A stretch of DNA of 13,166 nucleotides from Haplosporangium gracile (Eukaryota; Mortierellomycota; Mortierellomycetes; Mortierellales; Mortierellaceae), in contig JAAAUF010001055.1 of the NCBI GenBank assembly GCA_015499985.1, positions 1 to 13,166 of the forward strand. Direction: 5' to 3'. The stretch's first letter is position 1. Each line of letters starts with the position of its first letter. Made by a program: the position numbers and the translations under genes. Below the pieces are notes generated by a model that did no database searches, was not told the origin of the DNA, and worked only from the letters and a program-made list of their open reading frames with translations. This document shows, in pieces, positions 1-8,471 of this stretch.

Positions 1-40
1 CAAGATGAATAAGAATGACTAACTAAGGTGGACTATGAAC

Positions 41-2004
41 CTAATATGTTGCATTCGTCCTCTCCTTGACCGCGTTGCTTCCTATCCACCACATATTCCG
101 CGTTGCTGCTATCGTCGTTGCTGCAGGGGTTTTGCTCGGGTTGGTGAGGCTAGGATAAGGATTGTCACTGTCCGTGAATGTTGGATGCAACAGTTGGGTA
201 ACTGGCTGTGCCTCTGACTGTTTCATAGGCCCTTCCGATTCTCAGCATTGACATAGGAGCGCAAAACATCCTTCAACACCTTGCTGAGCCTGACTTCTTC
301 CGCCGATCCATCGCTCAATAGCCTTCTTGTTGCCTTGAGTTCGTCAACGCTCGTCGGTATCGTATGGCGGTGGGTAAGACAGGCTCGAGACAGGTAACAG
401 GGCCGGCTCATTAAGCACCTCTTCCACTGTAGGTTCGGCTGCCAATGACTCGTCGGCAAGGTCCTGCACATCCTTTATCTCTTGTGGTTTGAATGTCAAT
501 TTCCAGTCACTGGCTTCGTTCACCTCGGCAATTAGATGCTCAAAGTACGCTCATGCCTCTTCCTCGTAATCGTTGCGCCGCGAGTACTGAATCTTCTCCC
601 GCTGTTTCTGAAGTGCTGTTAGTCGTTGTCGTAGTTGCTGGCGCATGTCATCCGGGAGAACAGGAGTTTTCGCAAAGCAATTCCGAACTGTTGATGCTTT
701 GACTTTGTTCCATGCGAACGGAACAAGTGACCATGCATGCCCGTTGCTGGTTGCCTTGCTTCTGTCGTAGGTTTTAACAAGACTTGTTTCCCGACTGAGA
801 AGATCCAATAGTGCTCGTTTGAAGACGCTGATGATACCGGCGTCGAGTGGCTGCGTGACAGAGGTTGAATTCTTGGGCAGGCGTTGGATTGTGAGGAACT
901 TCCAGTTGTCGCGATAATTGAAGGTAGAATCAGGTTTGTCGATCTTATTGTGCGCAGGACAGGAGTCCATGAGAAGGAGGGTGAGTCGCTGGAGCTGTTT
1001 ATCGAGATCAATCAACCAAGTCATAAAAATGTGGCGGTTTATCTATCCCGATTCGTTCCTTCGTATCTCCATCCTGTCCTTAGCCTCTTCATCCACCTCT
1101 CGAGCCTTGCTTTTGGCTAGTGTACCAGCAGAAAAAGAGAAATAGTTAATATACAACGCGCACAACCAATCCAAAAATAACTCCTAGAAATGGTTGGCGC
1201 AAACCGCACGAATGTCGCGAAGCTCAGGTTCGATGGCGTCCAAGTCAACTTCTCCTGCTTCCCCGTACAGCTGATTATACGAAATGCGGTATCGTTTTTT
1301 GAAGGCATCAAACCATGAGGCAGAGAAGGAGGGAACGACAGCTTCTCTTGTATCATCTTTCTCGTATTCGTCGACAAGAACTGTATATGTCACCTGGGCG
1401 GCCTCCATGATCATCTTTCCATTGATAGGAATCTGCCTTGATCGTTGATCCTGCAGCCATAAAACAGAACCTCCTCCACCATCCTGTTCTTCCGGTTGGA
1501 CACGTACTTGGCATCGACAGGTAGCTGGTCGGCCAGTTCTCGAATCCTGCTCTCGTTATTAATGAAGCCATGCATCGTGGAATGAGGAATATCAATGCCA
1601 ATGTTGTGTCCAAAGTTCCTGAAGGTGACTGACGTCTTCGTTTGGGTTTTGTCCTTGACCAAAGGCTGTGTAAGGCGTTTTCGGAGGTAGTGAAAGATAT
1701 CTATGAGCTCGAGCTTGACGCGAAGAGTATAGCATGTCCTGGCCATTGAAATGGCATAGATACCAAGGTCAGACATGAGGAGCGAGCAATGGGTGGCGTT
1801 GGTCCTGGCGCAATGTAGGAGATCGTCGTATCTCCGGACGCGCAAGTCGTGAAAGGACTCGAGGTCAGCTTTGGTGTAAGTGGCTTTTACGTCGTCCTTG
1901 AGGAGGAGTTGTAAGGATGTATAGGGCCCGCTTGTTGACGTCGGCGTATTCTTTTTCTTTTTGGAGACTTTGTTGACTGAGGTGCTAGGGCGTTTCGGCG
2001 GCAT
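41..2004 (-). pseudogene. Decayed pogo/Tigger-like (CENP-B family) DDE transposase
   Basis: The minus strand carries pieces of one transposase in the right order but in different frames. From the ATG at 2004 come a Lys-rich start (MPPKRPSTS), a helix-turn-helix, and the start of a CENP-B-type DNA-binding domain (RKNRMVEEVLF). That domain continues after a frameshift near 1414-1425 (MIMEAAQ; then SASWFDAFKKRYRIS and LYGEAGEVD). A stop at 1184-1186 follows ANHF. The N-terminal half of the DDE domain, with the first catalytic Asp, is missing. The rest resumes by about 1040: LLLMDSCPAHNKI holds the second Asp (about 965) and NSTSVTQPLDAGI the third acidic residue (about 842). Further lesions are a TAG at 1043-1045, a TGA at 551-553 where the frame plainly continues (AYFEHLIAEV), and a frameshift near 350. 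The segment 41-226 is a plausible C-terminal tail after another frame change; if it is not, the relic ends at 223. It cannot encode an active transposase. No terminal inverted repeats could be assigned to it. Confidence 0.85.
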
Positions 2005-2197
2005 ATTGGTGTCGTGTTGGTGTTGTTGAATGAGATGATGGTCTAACTCATCCGTCCCATCTCTCCTATCTGTCCTTCTTCCATTTGTGCGGGTTAACAA
2101 TCTGTCATGTGACTATATAATATTTCAATTCATTTCTTCGAAATTATTTTGCGGACAGATCTCCTATCCTTTTGTCCGTAAAAAAAAATGCGGTGTA

Positions 2198-2526
2198 CCA
2201 AGTTTATGTAACTCACTTTTTTTTTATTTTTTCTCCGCTGCGCCCTGTTGCAATGTTACGAAACCATTACTAATGCGTTCATTTCGTTACTCATCTTAAG
2301 CCTACGGCTCAATTCATGGAGCTCATGTTTCATATCGTCATCACCACGGCTTGTCAGTAGCTAAAAATGACAATTTCAGGACAAACGCTTCAATGATCGC
2401 CTCTGAGGGTGCACAAATGATGCTTCGGGGGGAGCGCGAAGGAAAGCAAGTTGTCCTAATTAGTTTGGCCTCTCCTGTGCACGTTTTTTTGTCTTGAAAA
2501 CAAAAAAGTGAGTTACATGGACTTTG
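2198..2526. mobile_element. Candidate foldback/MITE-like element with about 25-bp inverted ends
   Basis: The left arm at 2198-2222 (core ATGTAACTCAC then a T run) is the inverse complement of the right arm at 2502-2526 (an A run, then GTGAGTTACAT). About 22 of 25 positions pair, with mismatches at the outer end. The roughly 280 bp between the arms has no reading frame of note. Size, inverted ends and a neighbouring transposon relic fit a non-autonomous DNA element. I see no clear target-site duplication, and the homopolymer runs inside the arms inflate the match slightly, so this is only a candidate. Confidence 0.45.
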
Positions 2527-3414
2527 TGCGGAAAACGAAGAGGGCTGTCAAATAATTCGAGCAACCCGGGTTGTCAAATACCTTATAGATTAATCCTTGT
2601 TTTTTACTACCTTCTTCAGCTATACAAGGAATCAGTCATGTTCCCTCTGAACACACCTTGTCAGTGCTTTCCTGCATTTCTATTCAAAAACACAAAAGCT
2701 TGACGCGACATTTTTTTTTTTTTAACGTTGAGTCCACTATTTCAAGCAACGATGCAGCAGTTGTACCTCTTTTTCAGCCACCATCAAATGTGTAGCCATT
2801 CTCCGCAAGTATTTTGTTATTCGGTCCCGAAGAAAACCAGCTGGCAATACTGGGTCGTGGAGTCTTCAACGCGTCACATCTCAGGTTAATTTTCGACATG
2901 GTGATGAAAGGCACGGACCAAGTGATCATTGATCATCAGAAACTGAGACTGATGTGAATCAATGCCTGTCCGATCACCACTCGCACACCACACTGTGGAC
3001 ATGTTCTATTTTCTCATCCCTACAGAAAGATAAATACAGCAAAACGGCAAGAGATGCCGGTACAACCGAGAAAGAATAACGTCCTTTGTCAACAGAATGC
3101 AACAACCAGAGCATATTTGCACGAACTCAAAGGCCACTCGATCATCTACAGAGTCTACGCGAAGTAAAAACAAGCATGATGAGATCGAGAGGGAACGCGC
3201 TTGGGTGTTTTTGATTGCCGTGGTTAGGTTGTGCGGAGAAATCAGATTTTTCGAGTCCGATCGATTGATTTTGACCGCTTCCCCTTTACACCTCCCTTCC
3301 GTCGAATCAGTGGGGAGATCGCAAGGTTTGACTGGCTGACCGACTCGCCAGCCTGTTCTATTTGACCCCACAACGCACAAAAATGTCCCCGGTTGAACAT
3401 GAGCCGGACTGGCC
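2527..3414. other. Intergenic region upstream of the hydratase gene
   Basis: No coding region is supported here. It holds two copies of TGTCAAATA (2546-2554 and 2572-2580) on either side of CCCGGG, a T run at about 2711-2723, an interrupted palindrome at 2922-2977 and presumably the hydratase promoter. The short frames on both strands have biased, non-protein-like composition. Confidence 0.6.
2922..2977. repeat. Interrupted palindrome / potential hairpin
   Basis: CATTGATCATCAG (2927-2939) pairs with CTGATG (2949-2954) plus ATCAATG (2958-2964). This gives a 13-bp stem with a 3-nt bulge and a 9-nt loop. The outer bases GTGATC (2922-2927) and GATCAC (2972-2977) are also inverse complements. It lies about 570-620 bp before the hydratase start codon. 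It could be a regulatory palindrome or a remnant of a foldback element. Confidence 0.5.
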
Positions 3415-3530
3415 TTGCATTCCTTTTTCTCATTCACTCTTCTCCCCCTTCTTTTTCTTTTCTTTCTACTCTTTCCCTTCTTTCTCTTCTCCACATTCAC
3501 TCTCCATTCCTTCACTCCTCTACAAAATAC
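3415..3530 (+). promoter_or_regulatory. CT-rich leader/core promoter of the hydratase gene
   Basis: A stretch of over 100 bases is almost entirely C and T in the sense strand and ends about 15 bases before the start codon. CT-rich tracts at this position are common at transcription starts and 5' leaders of fungal genes. The same arrangement precedes both other genes in the window, which supports the chosen start codons. Confidence 0.6.
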
Positions 3531-3544
3531 ACCCTCCGCTCAAC

Positions 3545-4664
3545 ATGTCCGCTCCAGCAGCACAACAGTACAAAGTCGACGTGGCTAAAGCCGTCGGTTA
3601 CCAACCCGCCCCGCAAAAGGTGGTTTACACCTCTCGCGACCTAATGCTCTACGCCCTTTCCATCGGCGTCAAACAAGACGAACTCAAGTTCCTCTACGAG
3701 AACGACGCCCACTTTGCCGCCTTCCCCACTTACCCCCTCGTCCTCGGTCTCAAGAAAGACACCCACGGCGTCTCGGTTTACGGCGGCGGCGGGAAGGAGG
3801 ATGTCCCCGGTATCCCTGCCTTTGACCCTAACAAATTGGTCCATGGTGACCAGTCGATCGAGATCTTCCGCCCATTGCCTTTGGGTGGGGAGTTTGAGCT
3901 TCATACGACTGTCTCGGGAGTGTATGATAAGGGTAAGGGGATGGTGATTGAGAGGACGACCAAGATGGTGGACCCCAAGGAGCCAAACAAGCCCTATTCG
4001 TCGATGAAGGGGTCGGCTTTTGTTCGTGGCTATGGTGGTTGGGGTGGTCCCAAGGGCCCTAAGCAGGATGCTTATGAGCCTCCCAAGGACAAGGCTCCCG
4101 ATGCCGAGTACGAGGATAAGACCAACGACGACCTCGCCATCCTCTACCGTCTGTCCGGGTAAGTTGGCGCACCCTTTATTTTTTTATTTGATATTTTCTC
4201 ACACTTCTTGCATCATTCATCAGTGATCGGATGTTGGTATCCGGGCACAAAATGCAAACATCTAAACGAGCAACATGTAAAACTAACGTCCTCTTCCTTT
4301 ACCCTTCCCTCATACCCTTAGTGACTATAACCCATTGCACATTGACCCCAAGATCGCCCCTCGCGTCGGGTTCCAAAAGCCCATCCTCCACGGCCTCTGC
4401 ACCTACGGCCACGCCGCTCACGCCGTCGTCAAGACCCTCGGCAACTCGGATTCCAACGCCCTCAAATCTATCACCGGCCGCTTCACCGCCCCCGTCTACC
4501 CCGGCGACACCCTCGTCACAAAGATGTGGAAGGTCCCCGCAGAGGGCAAGGATCAGGAAAAGGTCATCTTCCAGGTCGTCGCCAAGGAGCGCAACCAGAT
4601 CGTCATCAATGGCGGTTGTGCCGTCCTCTGGGCCAACAACAAGGCCCCCCAAAGCAAGCTCTAA
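3545..4664 (+). CDS. Peroxisomal (R)-specific enoyl-CoA hydratase 2 (MaoC/hotdog)
   Basis: Exons 3545-4158 and 4322-4664 encode 318 residues. Hydratase 2 adds water to trans-2-enoyl-CoA to give (3R)-3-hydroxyacyl-CoA in peroxisomal beta-oxidation. The N-terminal hotdog half shows DLMLYALSIG, DELKFLYEND, AAFPTYPLVLGL and LVHGDQSIEIFRPLP. The C-terminal half carries the hydratase signature SGDYNPLHIDP at residues 204-214, with the catalytic pair Asp206 and His211, then GFQKPILHGLCTYG. The protein ends in SKL, a perfect type-1 peroxisomal targeting signal. Length matches the double-hotdog enzymes that exist alone (plant ECH2-like) or as the C-terminal part of multifunctional enzyme 2; here no dehydrogenase domain is attached. 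Splicing is essential, because the signature is made only when GG at 4157-4158 joins T at 4322 to form Gly205. An in-frame ATG at 3383 could add 54 residues, but it would read through the CT-rich leader and is less likely. The next gene converges on it. Confidence 0.94.
4159..4321 (+). other. Hydratase intron (phase 2)
   Basis: The 163-nt intron starts with the strong donor GTAAGT and ends TTAG. ACTAAC at 4282-4287 is a good branch-site match about 34 nt before the acceptor, followed by a pyrimidine-rich stretch. Removing it restores the catalytic signature exactly. Confidence 0.93.
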
Positions 4665-5377
4665 AATAGCACATATGCTGTACATAGTCCCAATTTTGCT
4701 AAATATATTGTTATTTCTCGTAAACATCAGGGTTTTTTTTATTGCTGAAGTCTGAAAGAAAGAATCCAAAAGTATTTGTGTGAGAAGAAGAGAAGGAATA
4801 TTGGGCGATCGTAAAGAGGATGAGAGGGAAATTGACAAGTGGGATAAGTCCACTCGCCAAGAGGTTAGTCGTTAAAAAAGAGAGGGGGTTGTTTTGATAC
4901 AAAGAGGGTGGGTGGGATATGAGTACATGTACCTGGATCATAATTGACCAGGGTTAGAGCGCGAAAGAAGCAGCAAAAAAAAAGAACAAGCAAAAACACA
5001 TAACAAATATAAGAAAAAAAGGGTAAACATGCACTACTCAAATGGGGTGGGTGGTCGGAAAGAAGAAGGATAAAGGGGGTAAAAAATGTACAGACGTGGC
5101 AGTTTGAGAGGCATATAATCATACCTGGACACAACCAGACACATAATTGGTCCGGTTGCGCTCAAAGTGAGGAAGGGGTAGAGCAGGCAGTTTCCTTTCA
5201 AAAGAATTAAAAAAAAAAGTGGTATACAAGCAAAGTGGGGAGATTGATGGCTCAAGACGCCATGGCGGTTGCAGAAAAGAAGGACCCTGTCCGTTAAAAG
5301 GTCCTGAACAAGTCTGTTAATTAATAAGGACAAATGTATTCTAGTTAGTATCCATGTTGACGACGACGATCAACATC
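4665..5377. other. Convergent intergenic region (two 3' UTRs)
   Basis: This stretch lies between the hydratase stop and the bZIP stop and should contain both 3' untranslated regions. It is A-rich on the + strand around 4970-5025 and 5205-5220, with AT-rich stretches near 4700 and 5318-5345 that could carry polyadenylation signals for the two genes. No protein-like frame or RNA gene is visible. Confidence 0.65.
5354..5376 (-). other. Hairpin directly after the bZIP stop codon
   Basis: ATGTTGA (5354-5360) and TCAACAT (5370-5376) form a perfect 7-bp stem around a nine-base CGA-repeat loop. In the bZIP transcript it begins one nucleotide after the UGA stop. It could be a 3' UTR structure; no function is shown. 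Confidence 0.5.
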
Positions 5378-7428
5378 TCATTTCCCATAGCGCTCTAACT
5401 TACTCTGACGCTGGTTGTCGGACTTCTTGGGCCACACTTTGTTCTTGTATTTCATGAGTTCCTGACCCATCAAGTATCCGTAGCGGTCGAAAAAGGCGCG
5501 GGGGAGCTCCCAGTTGTGAGGGTCCAGAGGATGTCCATGGCAGATGGCGCCACCAATCAAGAGCTGACACAGATCCTCAATGTCGTACTCGTTCTGGTGC
5601 ATAATCATCTGGGCCCTGAGCTTGGGGCAGGGGATCAGGTCAATGCGAGAGTCGTGAGGGAGCGCATAAATCTTGGGATCAATGTTGGGGTCGGTTGCTG
5701 GAGGAGCAGAGGCAAGGGTCCTGAGCTCTAACTGAAGGCGGTAGCTGGGGATGAGATCCTGCTTGAGATTGTTGTCGTCAAAAGCCATGTTGGGTGTCGC
5801 CATGCTAAACTCATTGCTGTCAATGTCGTCAGAGTCCAAGAAGGAGGGCGTTTGGACCGAGAAGCCATTATCCATCGAGCCGGCGGTGAAAGTAAACATG
5901 TTTTGGTTGGGCGAGAACGAATCCTGTGTCTGGCCAAAGAGCAAGTTGTCCGCAGCTATGTTTTGGGGCGAAGCAGACATCTTGTTGCTGGACGATTGCA
6001 TGTTGTTGTTTTGTGAAAAGAGGGTCGACTGGAGATCGTCATAAACGGAAGTCTGCTTAGGGATCCAATTGGGAGCGGTGAACTGGTTGCGAGATCCAGA
6101 GGCAGAGTCAGGTGCAACAGGCGAGTTCATCTTGGTATCGTCCGTGTTCGAAAAGAGGGTCGGAGCCTTGTACAAAATGTCGCTGTTCATCGAAAAGATG
6201 TTGTCGTCCTGAGGGTCGGCAAGACCGAGCTGTGTCCAGGCATTCGACGAGGAGGATGAGGATGAAGCCGCTGAGCCAATATCGTTCATGAACATCTGGT
6301 TAGAGTTGGCGTTCTGGTTGTTGCTGTAGTTCGACCTGTTTGCATTGGCAGCGGCCGTAGCGGCATGGGCAGCCATAGCAGCGGCCAAGGCCTGGTTCAG
6401 CATTTGAACCTGAGTGGCATGTGGGATGCTGTCGTCGACGGGGACAGGGCCAGGCATGACAAGTGGAGTGGGGATGGGAGCAGGAGCAGGGGCTGGAGTC
6501 GCAGGGGCGGCGGCGGCAGCAGCAGCTGTGGGAGCGGGTGTTGGGGGAGGCATAGGAACGGGTGTGTTTGAAAGAGTGCTCTTGGAGACCGAGGGAGAAG
6601 GGGAGGGCTGCTGCGAGGGGACAGACATGGAGAGCTTGCGGGCAGCATGGTTCTCGTAGTGGCGGCGGTAGAGCTCAGCCTTAACATCCTGGAGAATGGT
6701 GGCGTTGCCAGTCTTACCGAGAGCTGACTCGAAGGAGAAGACGACCTCGCGGAGGTAGTAGTTTTCGCTCTGGAGGGACTCGATGATGCTCTTGAGCTGC
6801 TGAGACTCGCGTTGGAAGCGGACGCCAGCGTGGTGATGAGTGTCCTTGAGTTCCTTGATCATATTCTCGAGCTGCTGGAGGTGGCGCTCCTTGCGGTCGC
6901 GGAAGGCGCGTTGGGCGGCCCTATTCTGCTCCTTGCGGACGGCAGGCGAGGCAGGGTTGGGCTTGCGACCGGGCTTCTTGCGGGTCTTTGTCGGTGGCTG
7001 AGAAGACGAGTCACGGGTACTGTTGTCGTGGCTCAGGACCGACTGGCGGTCCTGGTCGTCCTCAAAGTCCTCTTCATCTTCGGAGCCATGTTGTTCCAGG
7101 CCTACATGATCATATTCGAAGAAAGAGAAGAATGATTAGGGAACCATGTACATTGCAAAGTACCGTATCCGTGTCCGTATGTGTGTATGTGTCGTGGGAG
7201 TGGGAATGGAGCGTGTGTATGTATGTTGTGGATTTAACACCTGTCTGTAGTGGTGTATGACCAAAAAGTGTGACGAGGTACGAAAATAATAATAATAATT
7301 GAGTGAAAGCCAAGGTGAAGCAAGTTACCGTTAGCAAGTTGGCTCCCGGGATAAGGTCGCTTGTCGGGTCGATCCATGGACTCTGAGTGTCGGTGTGTGA
7401 GGTAGGTTTGGGGGGCAATTGAAGCCAT
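5378..7428 (-). CDS. bZIP transcription factor, Yap/Pap1 type, with DUF3425-like C terminus
   Basis: Exons 7428-7329 and 7101-5378 encode 607 residues. Exon 1 gives 33 residues (MASIAPQTYL...GSQLAN) from an ATG in good context (ACAATGG). The spliced codon is Gly34, and exon 2 continues LEQHGSEDEEDFEDD. The basic region spans about residues 72-106. It contains the fungal Yap/Pap1 signature NRAAQRAFR (93-101; pattern NxxAQxxFR). A coiled coil follows to about 155, with Leu111, Leu118 and then Leu136, Leu143, Leu150 in a shifted register. The middle is Pro/Ala-rich (213-253) and Asn/Ser-rich, typical of disordered activation regions. The C-terminal block, about 517-590 (IDLIPCPKLRAQ, YDIEDLCQLLIGG, NWELPRAFFDRYG), resembles DUF3425, which accompanies bZIP domains in fungi. 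The only three cysteines I find are in this block (525, 545, 554), so the two-cluster redox domain of Yap1 is absent. Taking the first ATG of exon 2's long open frame (Met114) would delete the DNA-binding region. A nuclear regulator; target genes unknown. Confidence 0.92.
7102..7328 (-). other. bZIP gene intron (phase 1)
   Basis: The 227-nt intron has donor GTAACT at 7328 and acceptor TAG ending at 7102. CTAATC at 7139-7134, followed by a pyrimidine tract, is a good branch region about 32 nt before the acceptor. The reading frame just upstream of the acceptor has a stop and no ATG, so a 5' exon is required. The one-base leftover G of exon 1 plus GC of exon 2 makes a Gly codon, and the summed exon length divides by three. 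An AAT microsatellite lies inside (about 7286-7300). Confidence 0.85.
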
Positions 7429-7459
7429 TGTTGAAGGCAATAACGACAATTATGTGGCA

Positions 7460-7835
7460 GCGGGTGAATGAGTGTAAGTGGGTAGGGGGGTGAGTGAGTG
7501 GGCGTGGATAAAGGGAGGGGGAGTCGGAAGGGCAAATTGTTGATAGAAAAGAGATAAGAGTAGGTGTGTTGGGGTGAGAGAGGGAAGAGAGGAAGTGGAA
7601 GAGGAGGAAGAGGGGGCGTTCAGAGTCGAGGAGTAGTTGTCGTGATCCGCATGCAAAAGGGCAGAGTTGAGGAATAAAGGGTAATAAAAGAGAGCGTGAG
7701 AGAAGAAGGGAAGTGTGGGCGAGGTAAGAGTTGAGAAAAGAACAAAAGGGAAAATAGGAAGAGAAGAGAAAAAGAGAGAGAAAAAGTGTGGAGGAAGAAA
7801 AGGAAAAGAGGGTCAGTCTGGGTGTCTGAGAGAAA
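7460..7835 (-). promoter_or_regulatory. Long CT-rich leader/promoter tract of the bZIP gene
   Basis: On the minus strand about 370 bases just upstream of the bZIP start codon are overwhelmingly C and T (purine-rich as written on +). This matches the CT-rich tracts before the other two genes but is much longer. It probably covers the transcription start and 5' untranslated leader. Frames called inside it are composition artefacts. Confidence 0.55.
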
Positions 7836-8439
7836 AAAATGATGGGGTGTCACGCAGCAAACAAAATAAAGAGCTTATTTGCATTTAGAGACATGTTTTT
7901 TTTATCCCCACCCAGACATGGGCCAAGACAGCCAAGCCAAATGGCGCTGCTTTCTGTTATTGCAAGACACTTACCTCATTCACACGCCCATCGAAGGCAA
8001 TACTCCCCGATGAACAATCCTATCTATCATTCCTTGTTTTTTATATTGCTCTGCTCTGCATCCGCCTCGAATCAATATCGACTAATGACTATGAGCACAC
8101 CTGCACTCTCGTCTATTGTAGACACGCCATACAGCATCAACCATTGCATTGAAGACCAAAACATAAAAACAAAACAAAAAAAAAAGTAGGGCTCATTTTC
8201 CTCACTTTTCTTCGTTTTCTTTCTCGGTTCTCCTTTTTATCGATTTACTCTCCTCTCTCCAACACACTCTCTCGCGCTTACACCCATATTGCGGATAGAG
8301 CAGACACACACAATTGGATTGAACTGTGAACGTTAAGTGTGTACGTGAATGTGCGCGCGCGTGTTGGTGTGTGTATGGTCCTTTAGCCTGGCGCAATGAA
8401 CAACAAGTAAACAAAGGAAGAAAGTAGAGAGCTGACTTG

Positions 8440-8471
8440 AGGACGTTACTCTACAGAGTAGACGCCGTCCT
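8440..8471. repeat. Two-tier inverted repeat / potential hairpin
   Basis: The outer arms AGGACG (8440-8445) and CGTCCT (8466-8471) and inner arms TACTCT (8447-8452) and AGAGTA (8455-8460) are exact inverse complements, with a small internal loop between the two tiers. It is about 1 kb upstream of the bZIP start codon. As DNA it could be a dimeric protein-binding site, and as RNA a short hairpin. Confidence 0.45.

Noticed and set aside
11..40. Window start as the left terminal repeat of the transposon
   Set aside because: Only weak, gapped resemblance to the arms at 2198-2222 and 2502-2526; the element could extend beyond the window.
551..553. TGA read as tryptophan to rescue the transposase
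   Set aside because: The real genes here use nuclear codons and one ends in TGA; the relic has several other lesions, so it is simply a stop.
3006..3515. Minus-strand 169-residue frame opposite the hydratase leader
   Set aside because: Its Lys/Arg-rich start is the complement of the CT-rich tract; no domain and no leader, so it is a shadow.
4299..4853. 184-residue minus-strand frame over hydratase exon 2
   Set aside because: Antisense shadow of a strongly supported exon with third-position C bias.
8341..8376. GT/GC-alternating stretch as a Z-DNA or regulatory element
   Set aside because: Short and impure; ordinary simple-sequence DNA with nothing else supporting a role.
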